Source of the DNA: Sutterella sp.
GTDB lineage: Bacteria > Pseudomonadota > Gammaproteobacteria > Burkholderiales > Burkholderiaceae_F
Length of the DNA stretch: 64,000 nt
Direction: 5' to 3'
NCBI GenBank assembly: GCA_020025915.1
Contig: JAHHRH010000003.1
Coordinates: forward strand, 1-64,000
Shown here: positions 42,118-50,167 of the stretch, piece by piece
How the letters are laid out: each line of letters begins with the position of its first letter
How positions within the stretch are numbered: the stretch's first letter is position 1
Made by a program: the position numbers and the translations under genes
Notes under the pieces: generated by a model
Database searches by the model: none
Told to the model about the DNA's origin: nothing
What the model saw: only the letters and a program-made list of their open reading frames with translations

Positions 42118-42423
42118 ATGGCAAAACTTGCTCTGATTAACCGTGAAGCCAAGCGTGCTGCTACGGTTGCGAAGTACGCGGCCAAGCGCGCCGCCCTCAA
42201 GGCAATTATTAACGACGCTACCTGCTCGATGGAAGAACGCTTGGAAGCCCGCGCTAAATTGCAGGCACTCCCGCGCGACGCGAGCCCGGTCCGCCAACGC
42301 AATCGTTGTGCTTTGACCGGTCGTCCCCGTGGCACGTTCCGTAAGTTCGGTCTGTGCCGTGGCATGATTCGTGATGCCGCCATGCGCGGTGACATTCCTG
42401 GCCTTGTCAAGGCTAGCTGGTAA
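42118..42423 (+). CDS. rpsN: 30S ribosomal protein S14 (zinc-free type)
   Basis: A 101-residue long-form S14. The C-terminal part is CALTGRPRGTFRKFGLCR without the CxxC...CxxC zinc ribbon, so this is the zinc-independent type. ATG at 42118 follows rplE by 12 bp. Confidence 0.97.
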   Translation: MAKLALINREAKRAATVAKYAAKRAALKAIINDATCSMEERLEARAKLQALPRDASPVRQRNRCALTGRPRGTFRKFGLCRGMIRDAAMRGDIPGLVKASW

Positions 42424-42440
42424 GCGAGGAGATTACGACA

Positions 42441-42836
42441 ATGAGTATGAGTGATCCGATCGCCGACATGCTGACCCGCATCCGCAATGGTCAGATCGTC
42501 GAAAAGGCCGAAGTTGTGATGCCGTCCTCCAAGTTGAAGGTCGCTATCGCCAAGGTCCTTAAGGAAGAAGGTTACATCGACGGTTATACCGTCGTGGCCA
42601 ATGATGGTAAGCCCGAACTTCACGTCGGTCTTAAGTATTATGCTGGCCGTCCCGTGATTGAACGCCTCGAACGCGTTTCTCGCCCGGGCCTTCGTATTTA
42701 TAAGAACCACGGTTCTATCCCTCAGGTGATGAATGGTCTCGGTATTGCTATCGTTTCCACGCCGAAGGGTGTGATGACTGACCGCGCTGCTCGCGCTGCA
42801 GGCATCGGCGGTGAAGTTCTTTGCTACGTCGCCTAA
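42441..42836 (+). CDS. rpsH: 30S ribosomal protein S8
   Basis: A 131-residue protein. MSMSDPIADMLTRIRNGQ and the end VMTDRAARAAGIGGEVLCYV are diagnostic. In E. coli S8 represses the spc operon at the rplN-rplE boundary. The ATG at 42441 gives the betaproteobacterial start MSMSDP. Confidence 0.97.
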   Translation: MSMSDPIADMLTRIRNGQIVEKAEVVMPSSKLKVAIAKVLKEEGYIDGYTVVANDGKPELHVGLKYYAGRPVIERLERVSRPGLRIYKNHGSIPQVMNGLGIAIVSTPKGVMTDRAARAAGIGGEVLCYVA

Positions 42837-42850
42837 CCGAGGAGTGTGAA

Positions 42851-43384
42851 ATGAGTCGAATTGCTAAGATTCCGGTTCAGATCGTTCAGGGTGTCACCTA
42901 CACGATGACCGCTGAGAACATCACGGTTAAGGGTCCGCAGGGTGAAGTTTCTATGCATATTCTTCCTCTCGTGTCCATCACGGAAGAAGATGGTGCTTTG
43001 CACTTTAAGCAGACCGAAGAATCCCGTACTGCCAATGCTAACGTTGGTACGATGCGCGCTCTCGTTGCTGACATGGTTAAGGGTTGTTCCGTTGGCTTCC
43101 AAAAGAAGCTTCAGCTCATCGGCGTGGGCTATCGTGCCCAGGCTCAGGGTGATAAGCTCAACCTTTCTCTCGGCTTCTCCCACCCGGTCGTGCACCAAAT
43201 GCCGGCTGGCGTGAAGTGCGAAACGCCGAGCCAGACTGAAATTCTGATCAAGGGCGCTGACAAGCAGAAGGTCGGTCAGACCGCTGCCGTCATTCGTTCG
43301 TATCGTGCTCCTGAACCTTATAAGGGCAAGGGTGTCCGTTATGCTGACGAAGTCGTTGTGATCAAGGAAACCAAGAAGAAGTAA
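42851..43384 (+). CDS. rplF: 50S ribosomal protein L6
   Basis: A 177-residue two-domain protein near the sarcin-ricin loop. MSRIAKIPVQIVQGV and PEPYKGKGVRYADEVV are typical. ATG 42851 with GAGGAG upstream; the frame's earlier ATG inside rpsH is rejected. Confidence 0.98.
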   Translation: MSRIAKIPVQIVQGVTYTMTAENITVKGPQGEVSMHILPLVSITEEDGALHFKQTEESRTANANVGTMRALVADMVKGCSVGFQKKLQLIGVGYRAQAQGDKLNLSLGFSHPVVHQMPAGVKCETPSQTEILIKGADKQKVGQTAAVIRSYRAPEPYKGKGVRYADEVVVIKETKKK

Positions 43385-43399
43385 TCGGGGCGATACAAA

Positions 43400-43768
43400 A
43401 TGATCAACAAGAAACAAAGCCGCTTGCGTCGTGCGCGTGCCACGCGCGCTCGCATTCTGTTGCAGAAGGTCGATCGCCTTACGGTTCATCGCACCAACCT
43501 GCACATCTACGCCAGCATCATCTCGGCCGACAATGGCCGTACGCTGGTTTCGGCCTCTACGGTCGAACCCGAAGTGCGTGCTCAGCTCGCGAACGTTTCT
43601 GGCCGCGGTGGCAACGTTGCCGCAGCCAAGCTCGTTGGCACGCGTCTTGCCGAAAAGGCCAAGGCTGCCGGTATTGAAACCTGCGCCTTCGACCGTTCCG
43701 GCTACCGTTACCATGGCCGTGTTGCTGCGCTCGCTGAAGCTGCGCGCGAAGCCGGTCTCAAGTTCTAA
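43400..43768 (+). CDS. rplR: 50S ribosomal protein L18
   Basis: A 122-residue 5S-rRNA-binding protein. RLTVHRTNLHIYASIISADN and the end FDRSGYRYHGRVAALAEAAR identify it. It starts 15 bp after rplF. Confidence 0.98.
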   Translation: MINKKQSRLRRARATRARILLQKVDRLTVHRTNLHIYASIISADNGRTLVSASTVEPEVRAQLANVSGRGGNVAAAKLVGTRLAEKAKAAGIETCAFDRSGYRYHGRVAALAEAAREAGLKF

Positions 43769-43779
43769 GGCAGGGCGAA

Positions 43780-44301
43780 ATGGCTAAGGTTCAAGCTAAA
43801 AACCAGATGGTCGACGAACAGGGCGACGGTCTGCGCGAAAAGATGATCGCGGTTAACCGCGTGACGAAGGTTGTTAAGGGTGGTCGCATTCTTGCTTTTG
43901 CTGCTCTCACCGTTGTTGGTGATGGCGACGGCCGTGTTGGTATGGGTACGGGTAAGTCCCGCGAAGTGCCGCAGTCCGTTAGCAAGGCTATGGAACGTGC
44001 TCGTCACGACATGAAGCGCTTCCCGCTTAAGAACGGTACGATCCACCATGCTGTTGAAGGCCGTCATGGCGCTTCTCGCGTGATCATGATGCCGGCTCCG
44101 GAAGGGACCGGTGTGATCGCTGGTGGTCCGATGCGTGCTGTTTTCGAAGCTGTTGGTATTCGCAACGTTGTTGCTAAGGCCTACGGCTCCACGAACCCAT
44201 ACAATTTGGTTCGTGCCACCATCCAGGCTCTCAACAATCTGCGTAGCCCGGCCGAAATTGCTGCTAAGCGTGGCAAGACGGTTGAAGAGCTGCTCGGCTA
44301 A
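43780..44301 (+). CDS. rpsE: 30S ribosomal protein S5
   Basis: A 173-residue accuracy protein. REKMIAVNRVTKVVKGGRIL and GDGDGRVGMGTGKSREVP are characteristic. It starts 11 bp after rplR. Confidence 0.98.
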   Translation: MAKVQAKNQMVDEQGDGLREKMIAVNRVTKVVKGGRILAFAALTVVGDGDGRVGMGTGKSREVPQSVSKAMERARHDMKRFPLKNGTIHHAVEGRHGASRVIMMPAPEGTGVIAGGPMRAVFEAVGIRNVVAKAYGSTNPYNLVRATIQALNNLRSPAEIAAKRGKTVEELLG

Positions 44302-44316
44302 TCAGGAGACCAAAAC

Positions 44317-44499
44317 ATGTCCGAAAAGAAGACCGTTAAGGTTACTCTTGTAAAGAGCCCCATCGGTACGAAGGCTGATCATCGCGCTACGCTCGCTGGT
44401 CTTGGTCTGAAGAAGATCAACCAGTCTCGCGTTCTCGAAGACACGCCCGCTGTCCGTGGCATGATCAACAAGGTTGCGTACCTCGTGCGCGCCGAATGA
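44317..44499 (+). CDS. rpmD: 50S ribosomal protein L30
   Basis: A 60-residue small protein. VKVTLVKSPIGTKADHRATL and the end GMINKVAYLVRAE are typical. AGGAGACC precedes the ATG. Confidence 0.97.
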   Translation: MSEKKTVKVTLVKSPIGTKADHRATLAGLGLKKINQSRVLEDTPAVRGMINKVAYLVRAE

Positions 44500-44515
44500 T
44501 CGAAAGGATAACGAA

Positions 44516-44956
44516 ATGCGTTTGAATACGATCAAGCCCGCTGAGGGCTCGAAGCACGCCCGTCACCGCGTTGGTCGCGGTGTTGGCAGCGGTTGGGGCA
44601 AAACTGCCGGCCGCGGTCATAAGGGTCAGAAGTCGCGTGCTGGCGGCTTCCACAAGGTCGGTTTTGAAGGCGGTCAGATGCCGATGTATCGTCGCCTTCC
44701 GAAACGTGGCTTTACCTCGCTTACCCGCAAGTTCTGCGAGGTGGTGCGTCTGTCCGACTTGGAACGTTTGGGCGTTGAAGAAATTGACTTGGCCGTCCTG
44801 AAGGCTGCTGGTGTCGTTTCTGCTCTCGCTCAGAACGCTCGTGTGATCCTCTCTGGTGCTATCACCCGTAAGGTCACCGTGCGTGGTCTTGGCGTCACCA
44901 AGGGTGCCCGTGCTGCTATTGAAGCTGCTGGTGGCTCCATTGTTGACAACGAATAA
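44516..44956 (+). CDS. rplO: 50S ribosomal protein L15
   Basis: A 146-residue protein. MRLNTIKPAEGSKHARHRVG and GRGHKGQKSRAGGF are diagnostic. ATG 44516 has AAGGA 8 nt upstream; an in-frame ATG at 44474 lies inside rpmD and is rejected. Confidence 0.97.
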   Translation: MRLNTIKPAEGSKHARHRVGRGVGSGWGKTAGRGHKGQKSRAGGFHKVGFEGGQMPMYRRLPKRGFTSLTRKFCEVVRLSDLERLGVEEIDLAVLKAAGVVSALAQNARVILSGAITRKVTVRGLGVTKGARAAIEAAGGSIVDNE

Positions 44957-44982
44957 GACAGCTAACCAAAGAGGACACCGAC

Positions 44983-46314
44983 GTGGCGACCAGCCCCAGC
45001 TCTAAGCAACAGTCGGGCCTCAGTAAGTACGGCGATCTTAAGGGTCGCCTGATCTTCTTAGCGCTCGCGCTCGTTGTTTACCGCATCGGTGCACATGTGC
45101 CGGTGCCAGGTATCGATCCCGATATGCTCAAGCAGCTCTTTGATGAGCAGCAGGGCGGCATTCTCGGGCTGTTCAACATGTTCTCCGGTGGCGCTTTATC
45201 GCGCTTCTCGGTGTTCGCGCTCGGTATCATGCCGTACATCTCTGCATCGATTATTATGCAGATGTTGTCCTATGTGTTACCGTCGCTCGAAGCATTGCGT
45301 AAGGAAGGCGAGTCCGGCCGCCGCAAGATCACTCAGTACACGCGCTATGGCACGTTGTTGTTGGGTCTCTTTCAGGGGTTCGGTATCGCTGTCGCACTCG
45401 AAACGCAGGTAGGCCTTGTGCTTGATCCGGGCTTTATGTTCCGTATCACAACCACGGTTTCGTTGCTGACGGGTACGATGTTCCTGATGTGGCTCGGTGA
45501 ACAAATCACTGAGCGTGGTTTAGGTAACGGTATTTCGATTATCATTTTTGCTGGTATCGTGGCCGGACTCCCGAGCGGTACTTCTGGGTTATTCCAGTTG
45601 GTTTCCACGGGTGCTATCAGTCCCCTTGCAGCAATCTTTGTGATCGCAATTGTTTTGGCAGTGACCGCTTTTGTGGTCTTTGTTGAACGCGGTCAACGTC
45701 GTATTACTGTTAACTATGCTAAGCGTCAAATCGGTAATAAGATCTACGGAGGTCAGAGCTCTTACCTGCCTCTCAAGATGAATATGTCGGGCGTTATTCC
45801 TCCGATTTTCGCTTCATCATTGATCTTGTTCCCGGCGACCTTAGCTGGCTGGTTTACGACTGGTGACTCGACTCGCTGGATTCGTGACCTTGCCTCGGCA
45901 CTTTCGCCAGGTCAGCCGCTGTATACCCTTTTGTATGCAGTGCTGATTGTATTCTTTGCTTATTTCTACACGGCGCTTGTTTTCAACCCGAAAGAAACGG
46001 CAGAGAATCTTAAAAAGAGTGGTGCGTTCATTCCGGGCATTCGTCCGGGGGATCAAACGGCTCGCTATATCGATCGAGTGCTTTTGCGCTTGACTCTTGG
46101 CGGTGCTGTGTACTTGGTCTTTGTGTGTCTCGTACCTGAATTCTTGAATCTCCGCTTTAACGTTCCCTTCTACTTCGGTGGTACTTCACTGTTGATTGTT
46201 GTGGTCGTGACGATGGACTTCATGAGTCAGGTTCAGGCCTACATGATGACTCACCAGTATGAAAGTTTGCTGCGGAAGACAAACTTCCGTGGTTTAGGTC
46301 AATCGAAGCGCTAA
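44983..46314 (+). CDS. secY: Protein translocase subunit SecY
   Basis: A 443-residue channel protein with ten membrane helices. LIFLALALVVYRIGAHVPVP is helix 1, and the plug region MFSGGALSRFSVFALGIMPY follows. The C-terminal loop ends SLLRKTNFRGLG. It starts at GTG 44983 with AGAGGA upstream, 26 bp after rplO. It is the last gene of the spc block. infA, which usually follows, is absent. Confidence 0.97.
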   Translation: MATSPSSKQQSGLSKYGDLKGRLIFLALALVVYRIGAHVPVPGIDPDMLKQLFDEQQGGILGLFNMFSGGALSRFSVFALGIMPYISASIIMQMLSYVLPSLEALRKEGESGRRKITQYTRYGTLLLGLFQGFGIAVALETQVGLVLDPGFMFRITTTVSLLTGTMFLMWLGEQITERGLGNGISIIIFAGIVAGLPSGTSGLFQLVSTGAISPLAAIFVIAIVLAVTAFVVFVERGQRRITVNYAKRQIGNKIYGGQSSYLPLKMNMSGVIPPIFASSLILFPATLAGWFTTGDSTRWIRDLASALSPGQPLYTLLYAVLIVFFAYFYTALVFNPKETAENLKKSGAFIPGIRPGDQTARYIDRVLLRLTLGGAVYLVFVCLVPEFLNLRFNVPFYFGGTSLLIVVVVTMDFMSQVQAYMMTHQYESLLRKTNFRGLGQSKR

Positions 46315-46339
46315 CAAACGCGTTTAGATTGGCTACAAT
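46311..46339 (+). promoter_or_regulatory. Candidate promoter overlapping the secY stop
   Basis: CTAACA (46311-46316) and TACAAT (46334-46339) are spaced by 17 bp. The -10 is good and the -35 fair. The transcript would run into the hairpin at 46390. Confidence 0.4.
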
Positions 46340-46389
46340 CAATCGATGCCTTGTTTTAGTCTTAACCACTGAAACAGCATGGAATGATC

Positions 46390-46428
46390 TCGAGGGCGCG
46401 GTCAGAAATGGCTTGCGCCCCCGATTTT
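46390..46428 (+). terminator. Terminator-like hairpin after secY
   Basis: GGGCGC (46394-46399) and GCGCCC (46415-46420) pair, with TCG/CGA outside and a 15-nt loop, followed by TTTTC. It probably ends the spc block. It is 76 bp after the secY stop. Confidence 0.55.
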
Positions 46429-46476
46429 CATTAAATTATTCAGGTTAAAACAAAAAAGAGTGCACTACGCTCTGTT

Positions 46477-46507
46477 TTGACTTGCAATTAACAGAAAGCT
46501 GTAGTAT
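46477..46507 (+). promoter_or_regulatory. Candidate promoter of rpmJ-rpsM-rpsK
   Basis: TTGACT (46477-46482) is followed by TGTAGT at 17 bp or TAGTAT at 19 bp. It lies 62 bp before rpmJ and after the hairpin at 46390, so it is the natural promoter for the alpha block. Confidence 0.5.
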
Positions 46508-46568
46508 TCTTCTGCGCTTTCCTGCCATGTGGGCATTGTTATCCGTGCTTATGCACGTGGAGATGAGA

Positions 46569-46682
46569 ATGAAGGTTAACGCTTCGGTCAAAAAGATGTG
46601 CCGCAAGTGCAAGATCATTAAGCGCAAAGGCGTGGTGCGTGTGATCTGTGCTGACCCGCGTCACAAGCAGCGTCAAGGCTAA
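46569..46682 (+). CDS. rpmJ: 50S ribosomal protein L36 (zinc-binding type)
   Basis: A 37-residue protein. MKVNASVKKMCRKCKIIKR gives Cys11 and Cys14; Cys27 and His32 in VICADPRH complete the zinc site, so it is the C+ form. GGAG lies 6 nt before the ATG at 46569. An ATG two codons earlier is possible. rpsM follows after 11 bp. Confidence 0.96.
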   Translation: MKVNASVKKMCRKCKIIKRKGVVRVICADPRHKQRQG

Positions 46683-46693
46683 AGAGGTAAAAA

Positions 46694-47059
46694 ATGGCTC
46701 GTATCGCCGGTATTAATATTCCGCCGCAGCAGCATGCCGAAATCGGTCTCACTGCCATCTATGGCATCGGCCGTTCCCGTGCTCGCGTTATTCTGACGAA
46801 CTGTGGCATTGAATTTTCCAAGAAGGTCAAGGATCTGACCGACGCCGATCTCGAAAAGATCCGCGAACAGGTCGGCCAGTTTACGGTTGAAGGCGACCTC
46901 CGTCGCGAAATTCAGCTTTCGATCAAGCGTTTGATCGACCTTGGCACCTATCGTGGTATGCGCCACCGCAAGGGTCTTCCCTGCCGCGGTCAGCGCACTC
47001 GTACGAATGCTCGCACCCGTAAAGGCCCGCGTAAGGCTGGTGTGACGCTCAAGAAGTAA
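46694..47059 (+). CDS. rpsM: 30S ribosomal protein S13
   Basis: A 121-residue head protein contacting P-site tRNA. ARIAGINIPPQQHAEIGLTA and the basic tail GQRTRTNARTRKGPRK are diagnostic. AGAGG precedes the ATG. Confidence 0.98.
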   Translation: MARIAGINIPPQQHAEIGLTAIYGIGRSRARVILTNCGIEFSKKVKDLTDADLEKIREQVGQFTVEGDLRREIQLSIKRLIDLGTYRGMRHRKGLPCRGQRTRTNARTRKGPRKAGVTLKK

Positions 47060-47071
47060 TAAAGGACAACT

Positions 47072-47479
47072 ATGGCTGGCAATAATTCCAAGCAAGCTGC
47101 TTCGCAGCGTGCTCGTAAGAAGGTCAAGAAGGTTGTGACGGAAGGCATCGCTCACGTGCACGCCTCCTTCAACAACACGATCATCACGATCACTGACCGC
47201 CAGGGTAACGCCATTGCGGCGTCTTCCTCCGGCGCTCAGGGTTTCAAGGGTTCCCGTAAGTCCACTCCGTTTGCTGCTCAGGTAGCTGCTGACGTCGCTG
47301 GTAAGACGGCTCTTGAATATGGTCTTAAGAATGTCGAAGTCCGCATTTGGGGCCCTGGTCCTGGCCGCGAATCTTCTGTTCGCGCTCTTAATGCGCTCGG
47401 CATTCGTGTGACGTCTATTCAGGATGTGACGCCGATTCCGCATAACGGTGTTCGTCCTTCCAAGCGTCGCCGCGTCTAA
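47072..47479 (+). CDS. rpsK: 30S ribosomal protein S11
   Basis: A 135-residue platform protein. GIAHVHASFNNTIITITDRQ, GFKGSRKSTPFAAQ and the end PHNGVRPSKRRRV identify it. It starts 12 bp after rpsM and a 94-bp structured gap follows. Confidence 0.98.
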   Translation: MAGNNSKQAASQRARKKVKKVVTEGIAHVHASFNNTIITITDRQGNAIAASSSGAQGFKGSRKSTPFAAQVAADVAGKTALEYGLKNVEVRIWGPGPGRESSVRALNALGIRVTSIQDVTPIPHNGVRPSKRRRV

Positions 47480-47505
47480 TTTTTATTTTTTCTGTTGAAT
47501 CCCGT

Positions 47506-47553
47506 GTCCACATGCATACTGAGGCACGTGGACTGAATGTAGGGATACCTACA
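47506..47553 (+). promoter_or_regulatory. Two hairpins in the rpsD leader
   Basis: GTCCAC (47506-47511) pairs with GTGGAC (47528-47533), and TGTAGG (47538-47543) with CCTACA (47548-47553) around a GATA loop. They end 20 bp before rpsD. S4 is a known translational repressor, so this could be its site, moved from the rpsM leader used in E. coli. That is inference. Confidence 0.4.
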
Positions 47554-47573
47554 GGATAAGAGAGGCATTTTAA

Positions 47574-48200
47574 ATGGCACGATATCTCGGTCCTAAGCTC
47601 AAGCTTTCGCGTCGCGAAGGTATTGATCTTAATTTGAAGAGCGCCCGTCGTTCGTTTGAGTCCAAGGTGAAGGACGCCGGTTCCAAGCCGGGCCAGCACG
47701 GTAAGATTTCCGGAGCCCGCACGTCCGACTACGGTACTCAGATGCGTGAAGCCCAGAAGGTTAAGCGCATTTACGGTGTGCTCGAACGTCAGTTCCGTCG
47801 TTACTTTGCGGAAGCTGATCGTATCACTGGTAATACCGGTGAAAACCTCATCGCTCTTTTGGAATCCCGTCTGGACAACGTGGTTTACCGCATGGGCTTC
47901 GGCTCAACGCGCGCTGAAGCACGCCAGGTGGTTTCCCACGGCGCTATCCTCGTCAACGGCAAGAAGGTAAATATTCCTTCCTATCACGTTAAGCCGGGCG
48001 ATGTCATCTCCGTGCGTGAAAAGGCTCAGAAGCAGGTTCGTATTGCTGAAGCCCTTGACTTGGCTCAGCAGAACGGCTTCCCGGCCTGGGTCAGCGTTGA
48101 TGCCAAGAAGTTCGAAGGCACGTTCAAGAACGTTCCGGCTCGCGATGAAGTCGCTTACGAAATCAACGAAGCTCTCATCGTCGAACGCTACTCCCGCTAA
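47574..48200 (+). CDS. rpsD: 30S ribosomal protein S4
   Basis: A 208-residue protein that starts 30S assembly. MARYLGPKLKLSRREGIDL and the S4 RNA-binding domain (LDNVVYRMGFGSTRAEARQV) are typical. AGAGAGG precedes the ATG. A terminator follows it, so rpoA is not simply co-transcribed. Confidence 0.98.
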   Translation: MARYLGPKLKLSRREGIDLNLKSARRSFESKVKDAGSKPGQHGKISGARTSDYGTQMREAQKVKRIYGVLERQFRRYFAEADRITGNTGENLIALLESRLDNVVYRMGFGSTRAEARQVVSHGAILVNGKKVNIPSYHVKPGDVISVREKAQKQVRIAEALDLAQQNGFPAWVSVDAKKFEGTFKNVPARDEVAYEINEALIVERYSR

Positions 48201-48276
48201 TATCGCTAATGTTTTTGCGGGTCGTTTGTGTAGTGCGCAAACAGATCCGCATCCACTAGGCAGGAAAAGCTCTGAG

Positions 48277-48304
48277 AACGCGGTCATGCAAGTGGCCGCG
48301 TTTT
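48277..48304 (+). terminator. Terminator after rpsD
   Basis: AACGCGGTC (48277-48285) and GGCCGCGTT (48294-48302) pair with one wobble and an 8-nt loop, followed by TTTTCTC. It lies 76 bp after the rpsD stop. Confidence 0.75.
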
Positions 48305-48324
48305 CTCGCTACTTAATTAGAGTA

Positions 48325-48358
48325 GATTAAAGAAGCTTTCAAGTAAGCTTTTTTAATC
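48325..48358 (+). terminator. Second hairpin between rpsD and rpoA
   Basis: A 14-bp stem (48325-48338 with 48345-48358, one G-U wobble) has a 6-nt loop. It is AT-rich with the T run inside the second arm. It may be a back-up terminator or an rpoA leader element. Confidence 0.5.
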
Positions 48359-48478
48359 TGATCTAAAATGGTCAAACGGTCTTGCAGAACCATGTCATTA
48401 CATCTCGTTGATCGACGAATCTGTTTCTCCATTCATCTGTAAGTCTAACTAGCTTATAGGAATGTAAAGGTAATCACT

Positions 48479-49474
48479 ATGGCTAATACCACTCTTTTGA
48501 AGCCCACTTCTGTTGAAGTTCAGGTTTCCGAAAATAATCCCAACCGTGCTGTAATCACACTCGAACCTTTCGAACGTGGTTATGGTCACACTCTTGGTAA
48601 TGCTCTGCGTCGTATTCTCTTGAGCTCCATGATCGGTTTTGCTCCTACTGAAGCACAGATCACTGGTGTTGTTCACGAGTATTCCCAGATTGACGGTGTT
48701 CTCGAAGACGTTGTTGATATTTTGTTAAACCTCAAGGGCGTTGTCTTTAAGCTTGAAGGTCGAGACGAAGTCACTGTTATCCTTCGTAAGGATGGCGAAG
48801 GTGTTGTCACTGCAGCCGACTTTGAGCTTCCGCATGATGTTTCTGTGGTAAACCCCGAACATGTGATCGCTCATCTCTCCGGTGGTCGCCTTGAGATGCA
48901 GGTGAAGGTTGAAAAGGGTCGCGGCTATCAGCCTGGTGATGTCCGTGCTTTCCACGATGACTACTCTAAGGGTGGTATCGGTCGCATCATTATGGATGCT
49001 TCCTTCTCTCCGATTCATCGTGTTGCCTATCAGGTTCAAGCTGCACGCGTTGCTCAGCGTACCGATCTTGACAAGTTGGAAATGACGATTGAGACCAATG
49101 GTGCTGTTGGTCCAGAAGACGCACTTCGTGAAGCTGTCCGTATTCTTCAGGATCAGCTTGCTGTCTTTGGTTCTATCCATCAGGATACTACTACCGACGA
49201 TAACGAGGAACCGGAAGAAGAAACGCCTCCGCCGCTCGATCCTATCCTTCTCCGTCCGGTTGACGATCTAGAACTTACCGTTCGTTCCGCTAACTGCCTT
49301 AAGGCAGAAAACATATACTACATTGGTGATCTTATCCAACGCACCGAAAATGAGTTGCTTAAGACCCCCAATCTTGGCCGTAAGTCCTTGAATGAAATCA
49401 AGGAAGTTCTCGCTGCTCACGGTCTTACGCTTGGTTCTCGTCTCGAAAACTGGCCGCCTGCCAATGAACGATAA
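48479..49474 (+). CDS. rpoA: RNA polymerase alpha subunit
   Basis: A 331-residue subunit. The N-terminal assembly domain contains GHTLGNALRRILLSSMIGFA. The linker is acidic and proline rich (DDNEEPEEETPPPLDP). The C-terminal domain has VRSANCLKAENIYYIGDL and GRKSLNEIKEVL, which bind UP elements and activators. It stands in its own transcription context: a terminator at 48277 precedes it and a separate promoter precedes rplQ. Its promoter is not clear to me; the leader is 120 bp after the second hairpin. Confidence 0.98.
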   Translation: MANTTLLKPTSVEVQVSENNPNRAVITLEPFERGYGHTLGNALRRILLSSMIGFAPTEAQITGVVHEYSQIDGVLEDVVDILLNLKGVVFKLEGRDEVTVILRKDGEGVVTAADFELPHDVSVVNPEHVIAHLSGGRLEMQVKVEKGRGYQPGDVRAFHDDYSKGGIGRIIMDASFSPIHRVAYQVQAARVAQRTDLDKLEMTIETNGAVGPEDALREAVRILQDQLAVFGSIHQDTTTDDNEEPEEETPPPLDPILLRPVDDLELTVRSANCLKAENIYYIGDLIQRTENELLKTPNLGRKSLNEIKEVLAAHGLTLGSRLENWPPANER

Positions 49475-49528
49475 TGCCTTGCTCGTCTCTCGTTAGATAA
49501 CTTTTTGAAGAATTTCTTTCGAATTTAT

Positions 49529-49557
49529 TTGACGATGGTTGCGAGCTGTGCAATAAT
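49529..49557 (+). promoter_or_regulatory. Promoter of rplQ
   Basis: TTGACG (49529-49534) and AATAAT (49552-49557) are separated by exactly 17 bp. The predicted start is near 49564, giving a leader of about 145 nt. Confidence 0.75.
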
Positions 49558-49577
49558 CGCCATGCTTTATGGCAATA

Positions 49578-49608
49578 GGGCGTGATCTAGTGATCGCGCC
49601 CTTCTCTT
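49578..49608 (+). promoter_or_regulatory. Hairpin near the 5' end of the rplQ transcript
   Basis: GGGCGTGATC (49578-49587) and GATCGCGCCC (49592-49601) pair with one wobble around a TAGT loop, followed by TTCTCTTTC. It is placed about 15 nt after the predicted start, like the hairpin at the start of the rplN transcript. Confidence 0.6.
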
Positions 49609-49708
49609 TCACCCGACCGCTTTTGATTCTCAAGAGATAGAAGACTCGGGGAAAGGTCAGTCGCTATGGCGACAAATTCATTCATAGACTTTATTAGGAA
49701 AGAATAAA

Positions 49709-50098
49709 ATGCGTCACCGTCTTGGTCTCCGCAAGCTTAATCGTACTAGCGCTCACCGTCTCGCTATGCTTCGTAACATGATGTGCTCCCTCATCAAGCA
49801 CGAAGCTATCAAGACCACCCTCCCGAAGGCTAAGGAACTTCGTCGCGTTGTTGAACCGATGATCACCCTCGCCAAGGATCCTACGCCGGCTAACAAGCGT
49901 CTTGCTTTCAACCGTCTTCGCGATCGTGAAGTTGTTGTTAAGCTCTTCAACGAAATCGGTCCGCGCTTTGCCAACCGTAACGGCGGTTACACCCGTATTC
50001 TCAAGATGGGCTTCCGAGTTGGCGATAACGCTCCGATGGCCTACATGGAACTTACCGAAAAGGCTACGGTTGTTGAAGAAGTCAAGTCAGAAGAATAA
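49709..50098 (+). CDS. rplQ: 50S ribosomal protein L17
   Basis: A 129-residue protein at the tunnel exit. MRHRLGLRKLNRTSAHRLAM and RNGGYTRILKMGFRVGDNAP are diagnostic. It usually follows rpoA closely, but here it is 234 bp away behind its own promoter. Confidence 0.98.
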   Translation: MRHRLGLRKLNRTSAHRLAMLRNMMCSLIKHEAIKTTLPKAKELRRVVEPMITLAKDPTPANKRLAFNRLRDREVVVKLFNEIGPRFANRNGGYTRILKMGFRVGDNAPMAYMELTEKATVVEEVKSEE

Positions 50099-50121
50099 TT
50101 TTCTTCCTTGATTTAAAATTT

Positions 50122-50150
50122 AAGGCTCGATCAAATGATCGAGCCTTTTG
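50122..50150 (+). terminator. Terminator of rplQ
   Basis: AAGGCTCGATC (50122-50132) and GATCGAGCCTT (50137-50147) form a perfect 11-bp stem with a 4-nt loop and a TTTTG tail. It ends the ribosomal superlocus, 18 bp before the next start codon. Confidence 0.9.
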
Positions 50151-50167
50151 TATTTACGGGGGGCGTA

